The notes under the pieces were generated by a model, which was given only the letters and a program-made list of their open reading frames with translations, was not told the DNA's origin and did not search any database. Both the position numbers and the translations under genes were made by a program. A stretch of DNA of 64,000 nt, taken from assembly GCA_958402795.1 (NCBI GenBank), contig CATXUX010000011.1, positions 35,956 to 99,955 of the forward strand. The letters run 5' to 3'. The stretch's first letter is position 1; every line of letters begins with the position of its first letter. Positions 8,880-16,990 of this stretch are shown here, in pieces. Source of the DNA: an uncultured Lachnospiraceae bacterium. GTDB taxonomy: Bacteria; Bacillota; Clostridia; Lachnospirales; Lachnospiraceae.

Positions 8880-9725
8880 ATGATTCGTACAGTAAAAACA
8901 GAAGAGATTACAAAGAATATTAAAGAAATGTGTATAGAGGTAAATCATTACCTGTCTCCGGATATGAGTGCATCGATGAAAAGAGCTGAGACAGAAGAAA
9001 AATCTTTGATTGGAAAGCAGATTTTGAATCAGCTTCAGGAAAATCTGAAGATTGCCGCAGATGAGATGATCCCGATCTGCCAGGATACCGGCATGGCGGT
9101 GGTATTTCTGGAAATCGGTCAGGATGTTCATCTGGAAGGAGAGCTTCTGGAAGATGCAGTCAATCAAGGTGTCCGTCAGGGGTATCTGGAAGGATATCTG
9201 AGAAAGTCTGTGGTAAGGGATCCATTGATCCGGGAAAATACGAAAGATAATACACCGGCTGTGCTCCATACGAAGATCGTTGCGGGAGATAAGGTAAAGA
9301 TAAAAGTTGCACCAAAAGGATTCGGAAGTGAAAATATGAGCCGGATATTTATGCTCAAACCCGCAGAAGGAATCGAAGGAGTAAAAGATGCTGTGCTAAC
9401 CGCAGTACGGGATGCCGGTCCGAATGCGTGTCCTCCAATGGTAGTTGGCGTCGGGATCGGCGGAACGTTTGAAAAATGTGCGTTGATGGCAAAAGAAGCA
9501 CTTACACGTGAGGCAGGAAGTCATTCTGAGATTCCTTATATAAAAGAAATGGAGGACGAACTTCTTGAAAAAATCAACAAGCTTGGAATTGGTCCCGGAG
9601 GACTGGGCGGAACAACAACAGCACTTGCAGTAAATATCAATACCTACCCGACACATATCGCAGGACTTCCGGTTGCAGTTAACATCTGCTGTCATGTGAA
9701 CCGGCATGTAATACGTGAGATTTAA
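8880..9725 (+). CDS. Fumarate hydratase class I, alpha subunit
   Basis: 281 residues. The ATG at 8880 (MIRTVKTEEITKNIKEM) has AGGAGG at 8870-8875 and matches the family N-terminus; an in-frame ATG at 8853 is less likely. This is the iron-sulfur-cluster half of the two-subunit class I fumarase, which interconverts fumarate and malate. Conserved blocks are IPICQDTGMAVVF, APKGFGSENMSR, CPPMVVGVGIGGTFEKCA and GPGGLGGTTTALAVNI...HIAGLPVAVNICCH. The cysteines in PICQDTG, GTFEKC and NICCH are the usual cluster ligands. The beta subunit follows after an unusually long 154-base gap. An L-tartrate dehydratase alpha subunit is the paralogous alternative. Confidence 0.93.
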   Translation: MIRTVKTEEITKNIKEMCIEVNHYLSPDMSASMKRAETEEKSLIGKQILNQLQENLKIAADEMIPICQDTGMAVVFLEIGQDVHLEGELLEDAVNQGVRQGYLEGYLRKSVVRDPLIRENTKDNTPAVLHTKIVAGDKVKIKVAPKGFGSENMSRIFMLKPAEGIEGVKDAVLTAVRDAGPNACPPMVVGVGIGGTFEKCALMAKEALTREAGSHSEIPYIKEMEDELLEKINKLGIGPGGLGGTTTALAVNINTYPTHIAGLPVAVNICCHVNRHVIREI

Positions 9726-9879
9726 AGACAACCCTGGGAGATTCGCAAGAATATCTGTAAGTAAAAGACTCCGATGTAAGGCATGTCCGCTTGGTTCGTT
9801 GTTCGCAGGAATGAAGGAAGTACAAGTTTATAACGAAAATAGGTTCAGGCAGACAGATAGAAAGAGAGATGGATAAAAT

Positions 9880-10437
9880 ATGGATAAATATATAGAAGCT
9901 CCAATTACAAAAGAAACAGCACGGACGTTGAAATCAGGCGACTATATTTATATTACCGGGACGATTTATACAGCAAGAGATGCTGCACATAAAAGAATGC
10001 AGGAAACACTTGCCAGAGGAGAAGAACTTCCTATAAATATAAGCGGTCAGACAATTTATTATATGGGACCGTCCCCGGCACGCGCCGGACGTCCGATTGG
10101 TTCAGCCGGTCCGACAACTGCGAGCCGGATGGATAAGTATACGCCGCAGCTTTTAGATATGGGTCTTACAGCAATGATCGGCAAGGGAAAAAGAAGTAAA
10201 GATGTGATCGATGCTATCATCAGAAATGGAGCAGTATACCTTGCAGCAGTCGGAGGCGCAGGAGCTTTATTGTCAAAGTGTATTAAAAGCTCAGAAGTTG
10301 TGGCATATGAAGATCTTGGAACAGAAGCAATTCGAAAACTTAGAGTTGAGAACTTTCCTGCGATCGTTGTGATTGACAGTGAGGGAAATAATCTCTATGA
10401 AACTGCCGTGAAAGAATACTGTACAGAAGAATCATAA
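9880..10437 (+). CDS. Fumarate hydratase class I, beta subunit
   Basis: 185 residues, usual length for the separate beta subunit. Family blocks are GDYIYITGTIYTARDAAHKRM, YYMGPSPARAGRPIGSAGPTTASRMD, GKGKRSKDVIDAI and AVGGAGALLSKCIKSSEVVAYEDLGTEAIRKL. It forms the active enzyme with the alpha subunit encoded just upstream. The start has AGAGAG upstream with a long spacer. The intergenic 9726-9879 shows no gene. A strong terminator begins 33 bases after the stop and closes the chromosomal block. Confidence 0.93.
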   Translation: MDKYIEAPITKETARTLKSGDYIYITGTIYTARDAAHKRMQETLARGEELPINISGQTIYYMGPSPARAGRPIGSAGPTTASRMDKYTPQLLDMGLTAMIGKGKRSKDVIDAIIRNGAVYLAAVGGAGALLSKCIKSSEVVAYEDLGTEAIRKLRVENFPAIVVIDSEGNNLYETAVKEYCTEES

Positions 10438-10470
10438 GGGAAAAAGTAAAAAAATGCTGAATAATAAAAT

Positions 10471-10520
10471 TAAGTGCAACAGAATGAGAAAATAAATCAT
10501 TCTGTTGCACTTATTTTTTT
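10471..10520 (+). terminator. Strong terminator after the fumarase genes
   Basis: A 17-bp perfect stem (10471-10487 with 10497-10513, arm TAAGTGCAACAGAATGA) with a 9-base loop is followed by seven T. It is the last feature that clearly belongs to the chromosomal backbone. Confidence 0.93.
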
Positions 10521-10563
10521 TGCCCAAACCCCCGAATTTAAGGGAAGGAAGGAGGAAAAGGGA

Positions 10564-10959
10564 ATGGAAGGAAATTACCGCCATCTGACACTGGAAGACC
10601 GGAAAATGATTGAAAAACTGTACAAAAAAATGTCAAGGACACAGATGGCAGATATTCTGGGTTGTAGTACATCTACTATGTGGCGGGAAATGAACAGATG
10701 TCCGGATGGGGAATACAACGCTGCCAAAGCGCAGACTGATTATGAGATTAAAGTGAATCGGGGGAACAAGGCACGGGTTGAAGGAAAAAAAGCCTATGCA
10801 AAAGAGAACCATAAGGCATTAGTCCGGGTATGTCTTGAAATAGATCCGACTATGGGAGACCGGGAAATTGCAAAAGTGACAAAACTTCCGGTTGATGAAG
10901 TGAAGGAAATCAGGAAACAGCCCGGCAGGAAAAAAAGAAAGGAGATGCAGACTGAATGA
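10564..10959 (+). CDS. Small IS30-like helix-turn-helix protein
   Basis: 131 residues. The ATG at 10564 is preceded by AAGGAGG and a short spacer; an upstream in-frame start would lie in the terminator. The first 50 residues (HLTLEDRKMIEKLYKKMSRTQMADILGCSTSTMWREMNR) match the HTH found at the N-terminus of IS30 transposases, but the DDE catalytic domain is absent. The rest is basic, with a second possible helix-turn-helix (GDREIAKVTKLPVDEVKEIRK). Its stop overlaps the start of the adhesin gene (ATGA at 10956-10959), so the two are translationally coupled. It is probably a DNA-binding regulator of the pilus operon, derived from a transposase. No promoter is visible in the 43 bases between the terminator and this gene. 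Confidence 0.75.
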   Translation: MEGNYRHLTLEDRKMIEKLYKKMSRTQMADILGCSTSTMWREMNRCPDGEYNAAKAQTDYEIKVNRGNKARVEGKKAYAKENHKALVRVCLEIDPTMGDREIAKVTKLPVDEVKEIRKQPGRKKRKEMQTE

Positions 10960-13900
10960 GAAACGGTTTGAAACGGACCTGCGGAATTCTGTTAAGTCTT
11001 TGCCTTTGCATGCAGTCACTTCCAACGATGGCAGCAGACAGGGCGCAGTCCGGAGAAACGGGTACGGATACTGCAGCAGAAGAGCAGCAGGTGCAGGAAA
11101 CCACACCGGAAACAGCATCTGAACCAGAAAATGAATCGGCAGAGTCATTCCGGACAGTGAAGTTCCACGTCGAGGGCAACGGTACATTGAAAGTGACTGC
11201 GGCAGATGCAGTCAGCGAAGTACGTGCGGAAAACTCGCCGTTTGAAGTGTCATACGCTGAAGGCACGGTTCTTGACATTGAACTGATCGCAGATGCAGGA
11301 TACGAAGCAGCACAGTATCAGGTTGTAATGGATAGCGGCACAGAGGAGATTACAGACAAGGAAACTCTTGCAGGCTGGAAAGGTACGGTTAACGTATCAG
11401 AAGCAACAGAGGTGAAAGCGGTATTTACTGTCGTGGAAGAAGGAACGGACAGTGAGGAATCCGAGTATGTAACGAACAGTAAGGGGATTACGGTGAAAAG
11501 ATCCCTGTTGTGTGACGATCCGGATTGTCTGGAAAAGCATGTGGGTGTGACACTGGATCCGTCTGAAGTCGGGGAACCGCAGACAATTACCATGCCTTCC
11601 GATTCTGCATATGCAGAACTCTTCGGGAATGCAGGGGATAGTGGGATCAGCCTGTTTTCCGCAAGAATGGTACAGGATCCCTATGTCGGGATGAAGCTGA
11701 ATGGTGGAAACGCATCTGTCCTGTTCCTTGGGACACCGGGAACGGCAGGCAGCTTCTCAGTAACGATCAATGACGGGGCGCTTGCCGGGGCAAGAGGAAC
11801 CGGCTGGTGTCTGAACCACACGGCTGCTAACCCTGGTGAAGGCGGAGCAGTGCAGTGTATATGGTCAGCGACCTGCACCGCGATCAGCGGCAACATGGCG
11901 ACATGGAGTATCGTCCTGACGCCTCCGGGAGTAACGGACGGGGTGACGATGGTAAACGGCGCACTTGCAGGATACCAGCGTGTCGGCATGAGCGCAACGC
12001 TGCAGTTTGAAGAGGCAAAGGGAAGTCTTGAACTTAGGAAGTCCTCATCAAACCCGGACATCACGGACGGGAATTCCTGCTACTCCCTTGAAGGGGCAGT
12101 ATACGGGGTGTATGACGGAAACGGGCAGGAAGTTGCAACAATGACGACAGACGCCAATGGATATGCAAAGGTGGATAACCTGAAGGCAGGAAATTATACA
12201 GTAAAAGAAAAAACAGCGCCGCAGGGATATTTACTGGATACGAATACTTATTCAGCCAGTGTTCCGTCAGGCAGTGTGGCAACGTTGAATGTGCAGGATA
12301 CCCCAGGAAATGATCCGGCGGCGATTGAACTGGTGAAGATCGATCAGGAAACCGGCGAGGGGACACTGCAGGGAGCGGCGTCACTTGCAGGTGCACAGTT
12401 CACAATAAAATACTATGCGGGATACTACGATGAAACCAATCTCCCAGAAGCAACAAGAACATGGGTTTTAGAGACAAAAAAGGTATCAACAAGCGATGGA
12501 CAAGACAAGTATTGGGTTCAATTGCTAGATAGCTATAAAGTATCAGGAGATGCTCTTTATTATCAGGATGGAATCCCAACACTCCCACTTGGAACGATTT
12601 CTATCGAGGAAACGAAAGCACCGGAAGGATATCTGCTTGAAGGCGGCTATCTGCAGGTTGGCGGAAGCGGAGACAAGATCACAGGAAAGTATGTGGCGCA
12701 GATCACAAAAGTCGGTGATGTCGTAAAGCTGGTCGGCGGCAATGAGTTCAGTGTATCGGATAAGGTGGTCCGCGGCGGTGTGAAGATCCAGAAGCGTGAC
12801 TTTGAGACAAAAGATGCACAGGCACAGGGCGCAGCAACTTTGGAGGGCGCCGTATTTGAAATCGTATATCTGGACGAAGGCACAGTGATCGTGGACGGGC
12901 AGGAATATTCCACCGGAGATGTGGTAAAGACGCTCACGACAGATGCGGACGGAACTGCGCAGACGGACAGAGATACGCTTCCGTATGGCCACTATAAGAT
13001 CCGGGAAGCAACCGCACCGGAAGGATACCTGAATTCCGGAATCATCGAGCGGGAGTTTGACATTACAGAGAACAGGGAGCTGGTAGACCTGACCGGCAAA
13101 TCCGGTTCCATCTATAACCAGGTCATCCGCGGCGATGTGGAGCTTGTCAAATTCAGAGAAGATTTTGACGGGGAAGAGGAAATCAAAACTCCATTGGAAG
13201 GGATTGAATTCACGTTCACATCCAAGACGACCGGAGAGGTGCTGACATACACGACAGATGAAAAAGGCTGGCTGACCACCTATGATGATGAAATGGGACG
13301 CCCCGGACTTGTGTATGACACATACATTGTGGAGGAAAACGCAGACACCACGCCAAAGGGCGTGAAGCCGGTTGAGCCGTTTGAGGTCACGGTTTCGGAA
13401 GAGGGGCAGACATTCTACTATATCCTGGAAGACAAGAACATCACGAGTCCGGTTACGGTGGTGAAAAAGGACGCGACAACGGGGAAGACCATCCCACTTG
13501 CAGACACGGAATTCCGTCTGCTGGATGCGGATAAGAACCCGGTCACCATGACGACCTATTATCCGGACGAAGAGGTACATGAGACCTTTAAGACCGATGA
13601 GAAGGGCCAGTTCACATTCCCGGACAAGCTGCCATACGGCACGTATTACCTGGAAGAGCTGCAGGCCCCGAATGGATATCTGAAAGGGGGACTGCTTGAA
13701 TTCTCCGTTGAGGAGGGGCATGTCTGGGCGGAACCGCTTGTCGTGGAATATGCTGACCAGCCGGCAATGGGTGTGATCCGGGTCATGAAGACCGACAAGG
13801 AAGACGGCTCGCCGCTTGCAGGCGCGGAGTTTGACCTGACCGCAAAGGAAGACGTTGTAACGCCGGACGGCACCGTGCGTTATACCAAAGGGCAGGTTGT

Positions 13901-15707
13901 CGGGCATCTTGTGACCGGAGAAGACGGCACGGCGGAAAGCGGGCAGCTGTATCTGGGAGAGGACGGGACGGCAACCTATATCCTGAAGGAGACAAAACAG
14001 CCGGACGGCTACATCCTGGACCAGACGGAAACCGAAGTGACGCTCACCTATGAAGGCCAGGATACGCCGGTCGTGTATGCTTCTGTGGAATTGCAGAACC
14101 AGCCGACCGAAGTGATCCTGAAGAAAGTGGACAAGGAGACCGGGGAACCGCTTGCCGGGGTGCTGTTCCAGTATTATATGGACGGGCAGGAAAACACTCC
14201 CCTGCTGTCGGACAGCCTTGCATTAACGCGCGAAGATGGCACGTTTGAGCTGAAACGGCTCGTTCCGGGGACATACCACTTCCGGGAACTTGACACGGTA
14301 CCGGGATATACCGTGGATGATACGGTATACGACATTACCATAGACAGCGACGGCCGGATCGGCGGGAAAGACGTCGGAGAGATCCGGGTAACCAATAAGC
14401 ATGTGGAACTGGTCGGCACGACCGCGACAGACCAGGATACGGGGACGCATGAAGCCGTTCCGAAAGCGGAAACGACGATTATTGACACGGTGGAATACAA
14501 AGGACTCCAGCCGGGGAAGGAGTATGAGATCAGGGGAACCCTGATGCTCAAGTCTACCGGGGAACCGCTCATGGTAAACGGTGAGGAAGTGACTGCGGAG
14601 ACTACGTTTGTGCCGGAAGAGAAAGACGGAACAGTGGATGTTGTATTTACCTTTGATTCCAGCGCCCTGAAAGGGGAATCCGTTGTCGCGTTTGAAAAGC
14701 TCTTTGATGAGGGCGTGGAAGTCGCAGTACATGAAGACATCGAAGATGAAGGGCAGACGGTTGACTTCCCGGATACGCAGATCGGCACGACCGCGACGGA
14801 CCAGGATACCGGGACGCATGAGGCGATCGCAAAAGAAGAGACAACAATCGTAGATGCAGTGGAGTATAAAAATGTGATCGTGGGCCAGGAGTACACGGTA
14901 AAGGGGACCCTGATGGACAAATCTACCGGAGAACCGTTACTGGTGAATGGCGAGGAAGTGACTGCGGAGGCTACATTTGTGCCAGAAAAGAAGAATGGCA
15001 CAGTGGAGGTCGCGTTCACGTTTGATTCCAGCGCACTGAAAGGAAAGGCGGTTGTCGCATTCGAAGGACTGTATGTTTCCGGAACAGAAGTGGCGGTGCA
15101 TGCGGATCTGGAAGATGAAGGGCAGACCGTAGACTTCCCGGAACATGAGATCGGTACGACTGCGACAGACAAGGAGTCAGGAACGCATGAAGCGGTTGCG
15201 AAAAAAGAGGTCACGATCGTAGATGCGGTGGAATGTAAGAACCTGATCGTCGGGCAGGAATATACCACGAAAGGGATCCTGATGGATAAATCCACCGGAG
15301 AACCGCTTCTGGTTGACGGGAAACAGGTCACAGCAGAAAAAACATTTGTTGCGGAGCAGAAAAACGGAACAGTAGAGATGACGTTTACCTTTGACGCAAG
15401 CAGCTTAAATGGCAAAGAGGTTGTAGTATTTGAAACCATGTATGCTGACGGCGTGGAAGTTGCGGCGCACCAGGACATAAACGATGAAGGGCAGACCGTG
15501 AAGATCCGTGCCGGCAAGCTAAAAGTAAATATGGATCTGGGTGGAAAATCAGGCGGCGCACCGAAGACCGGTGATAACGCCATGATGTACCGTACCATAG
15601 GGTTGCTCCTCATGGCGGCAGCATTGGCCGGATTTGCGATCCTAAGAAGGAAGGCGAAAAAACAGGAAGGAAACCAAATGAAGAACGGTGGGGAAGATGA
15701 AGAGTAA
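10956..15707 (+). CDS. Giant SpaA/VaFE-repeat cell-wall adhesin
   Basis: 1583 residues. A signal peptide (residues 1-26, ending TMAA) is followed by an acidic Thr/Glu-rich stretch, a novel N-terminal region (about 60-370), then a chain of Cna-B/SpaA-type beta domains from about 380 to 1140. These end in E-box-like segments, for example YTVKEKTAPQGYLLD, ISIEETKAPEGYLLE and YKIREATAPEGYL. Three tandem VaFE-type repeats of about 120 residues (about 1150-1515) each open with GTTATDQDTGTHEA or a close variant. The sorting signal APKTGD (1535-1540) is followed by a membrane helix and a basic tail. Such domains form isopeptide or ester cross-links that stiffen a stalk. It is probably the tip adhesin of the pilus, or a mating-pair adhesin. 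The sequence is GC-richer than the small genes farther along. Confidence 0.9.
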   Translation: MRNGLKRTCGILLSLCLCMQSLPTMAADRAQSGETGTDTAAEEQQVQETTPETASEPENESAESFRTVKFHVEGNGTLKVTAADAVSEVRAENSPFEVSYAEGTVLDIELIADAGYEAAQYQVVMDSGTEEITDKETLAGWKGTVNVSEATEVKAVFTVVEEGTDSEESEYVTNSKGITVKRSLLCDDPDCLEKHVGVTLDPSEVGEPQTITMPSDSAYAELFGNAGDSGISLFSARMVQDPYVGMKLNGGNASVLFLGTPGTAGSFSVTINDGALAGARGTGWCLNHTAANPGEGGAVQCIWSATCTAISGNMATWSIVLTPPGVTDGVTMVNGALAGYQRVGMSATLQFEEAKGSLELRKSSSNPDITDGNSCYSLEGAVYGVYDGNGQEVATMTTDANGYAKVDNLKAGNYTVKEKTAPQGYLLDTNTYSASVPSGSVATLNVQDTPGNDPAAIELVKIDQETGEGTLQGAASLAGAQFTIKYYAGYYDETNLPEATRTWVLETKKVSTSDGQDKYWVQLLDSYKVSGDALYYQDGIPTLPLGTISIEETKAPEGYLLEGGYLQVGGSGDKITGKYVAQITKVGDVVKLVGGNEFSVSDKVVRGGVKIQKRDFETKDAQAQGAATLEGAVFEIVYLDEGTVIVDGQEYSTGDVVKTLTTDADGTAQTDRDTLPYGHYKIREATAPEGYLNSGIIEREFDITENRELVDLTGKSGSIYNQVIRGDVELVKFREDFDGEEEIKTPLEGIEFTFTSKTTGEVLTYTTDEKGWLTTYDDEMGRPGLVYDTYIVEENADTTPKGVKPVEPFEVTVSEEGQTFYYILEDKNITSPVTVVKKDATTGKTIPLADTEFRLLDADKNPVTMTTYYPDEEVHETFKTDEKGQFTFPDKLPYGTYYLEELQAPNGYLKGGLLEFSVEEGHVWAEPLVVEYADQPAMGVIRVMKTDKEDGSPLAGAEFDLTAKEDVVTPDGTVRYTKGQVVGHLVTGEDGTAESGQLYLGEDGTATYILKETKQPDGYILDQTETEVTLTYEGQDTPVVYASVELQNQPTEVILKKVDKETGEPLAGVLFQYYMDGQENTPLLSDSLALTREDGTFELKRLVPGTYHFRELDTVPGYTVDDTVYDITIDSDGRIGGKDVGEIRVTNKHVELVGTTATDQDTGTHEAVPKAETTIIDTVEYKGLQPGKEYEIRGTLMLKSTGEPLMVNGEEVTAETTFVPEEKDGTVDVVFTFDSSALKGESVVAFEKLFDEGVEVAVHEDIEDEGQTVDFPDTQIGTTATDQDTGTHEAIAKEETTIVDAVEYKNVIVGQEYTVKGTLMDKSTGEPLLVNGEEVTAEATFVPEKKNGTVEVAFTFDSSALKGKAVVAFEGLYVSGTEVAVHADLEDEGQTVDFPEHEIGTTATDKESGTHEAVAKKEVTIVDAVECKNLIVGQEYTTKGILMDKSTGEPLLVDGKQVTAEKTFVAEQKNGTVEMTFTFDASSLNGKEVVVFETMYADGVEVAAHQDINDEGQTVKIRAGKLKVNMDLGGKSGGAPKTGDNAMMYRTIGLLLMAAALAGFAILRRKAKKQEGNQMKNGGEDEE

Positions 15708-16731
15708 AAAAATGTCAAAACGCTTTTTCTCTTTTTTACTGGCCGGGATCCTGACGGTCCCGTTGCAGGCCTATGCTGCGGAAACCATCACGAAGGAACA
15801 GGAATTCACTGCTTCGGCGGACTCTGAAAAAGAGTTCGCCAGGCATACGGATTTTGAAGAAGAGATCAAAGAGGACGGGAAAACCTACATCCTGAAGGAT
15901 GTGTCCTATGAGGTGCTGTCAAAAAAATACCTCGATAAAAAAGAAAAAACAATCGAAAGCGGAGTGGTCAGGGACGGGGAAACCTATGAACCTGCAAAGA
16001 CGCTGACGGAAGACGGGATCACGTATACCCTGGTAAGCACAGAACCGGTGGAGGCAGAAACCGGGGAAGCGTATGAACAGACCGTGACGGCATATGAGGA
16101 TTATTATTATCCCGTTACTGCTGCAGATGTTCCAGGGCAAAAGATAGTGCCCGCAGTCAATGAGAAGACCGGGGAGACGCAGGAAGTTACCTGTATCTTT
16201 TCCGGGATCAGTGGAGCAGGCACAGTGGAGATCCAGAACCAGATGGCGATTACAGTTGAGGATTACGATGCGGCGTACTATGAATGGAACGGGAACCTGA
16301 TCCCGAGGAATGACGCATCCCCGGCACTGGACGGGTATGAAGCACAGCTGTTGGCAGATGCAGGGGCGCAGGAGGGAAGCCGGATCACGGGGATCGCGTG
16401 GAGCGGGGAACCTTATACGGTGAACGGAACCGTGTACCGCAACGCAACGGCGACCGTGCAGCAGACCGTCCCGGTTTACCGTGCCAATTACATAGGAGAA
16501 ATCCGTGAAGAGGCGGAAAAGGGAGCCGTGTATAGAAATACGTATGAAGCAGACGATCCGGAAGGGGAAGTGGAGCTTAACGTAAAGGCGGTGGCACTGT
16601 ATGAACGGCAGATGTCCAACGTGCCGTATATCCTGGCAGGCGCGGCGATCGCAGCGTGTGCAGTCCTGCTTGCGGCAGTGCTGCTCGTACTCTCCAAAAA
16701 ACGGAAGAAGGAACAGAAAGAAGGGAAGTAG
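15697..16731 (+). CDS. Membrane-anchored exported protein of the pilus operon, function unknown
   Basis: 344 residues from the ATG at 15697 (MKSKKMSKRFF); a GTG at 15688 is also possible. The start lies inside the end of the adhesin gene, an 11-base overlap. It has a signal peptide ending QAYAAE, an extracellular part rich in beta strand and Tyr/Glu, and one C-terminal membrane helix (about residues 305-330) with a basic tail KKRKKEQKEGK. No LPXTG motif, so it stays in the membrane. Two short related modules are visible (DGKTYILKDVSYE and DGITYTLVSTEPVE). Homologues are typically uncharacterised genes inside clostridial conjugative elements. A role in pilus or mating-channel assembly is inferred from position only. 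Confidence 0.75.
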   Translation: MKSKKMSKRFFSFLLAGILTVPLQAYAAETITKEQEFTASADSEKEFARHTDFEEEIKEDGKTYILKDVSYEVLSKKYLDKKEKTIESGVVRDGETYEPAKTLTEDGITYTLVSTEPVEAETGEAYEQTVTAYEDYYYPVTAADVPGQKIVPAVNEKTGETQEVTCIFSGISGAGTVEIQNQMAITVEDYDAAYYEWNGNLIPRNDASPALDGYEAQLLADAGAQEGSRITGIAWSGEPYTVNGTVYRNATATVQQTVPVYRANYIGEIREEAEKGAVYRNTYEADDPEGEVELNVKAVALYERQMSNVPYILAGAAIAACAVLLAAVLLVLSKKRKKEQKEGK

Positions 16732-16959
16732 ATGGAAAACCTGAAGAACATGATCATAACCTTCCTAACGAACCAGATCATGCCCCTTGGGGTGACGGCG
16801 ATCATCGTCGGACTTGTGTGCGTCGGCGGATCTTTCATGGCCGGGAGAAAGGCAAGGGACTGGGGAAAGGAGCATATTTTCTGGCTGATTGCCGGAGCCG
16901 CGATCTTCTATACAGCGTTATCGCTGGGACCGGAAATTGCGGCGAGCTTCGGGTACTGA
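16732..16959 (+). CDS. Small two-helix membrane protein, VirB2-pilin-like in shape
   Basis: 75 residues. The ATG directly follows the previous stop (TAGATG). Two hydrophobic helices (about 8-35 and 48-70) are separated by a short basic loop (AGRKARDWGKEH). Small size and two helices resemble TrbC/VirB2-type subunits or Maff2-like ICE proteins, but there is no diagnostic motif. Position inside the pilus operon supports a membrane assembly role. Identity is a weak inference; expression is likely because of the tight spacing. Confidence 0.6.
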   Translation: MENLKNMIITFLTNQIMPLGVTAIIVGLVCVGGSFMAGRKARDWGKEHIFWLIAGAAIFYTALSLGPEIAASFGY

Positions 16960-16990
16960 CCGGGCATCAGACAGAAAGAGACAGAAGGAT

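Noticed and set aside
14174..15718. 514-codon minus-strand frame opposite the giant adhesin
   Set aside because: It is Ser/Thr/Val-rich, the mirror of the repetitive adhesin coding strand, and has no SD. The plus strand has domain and signal evidence.
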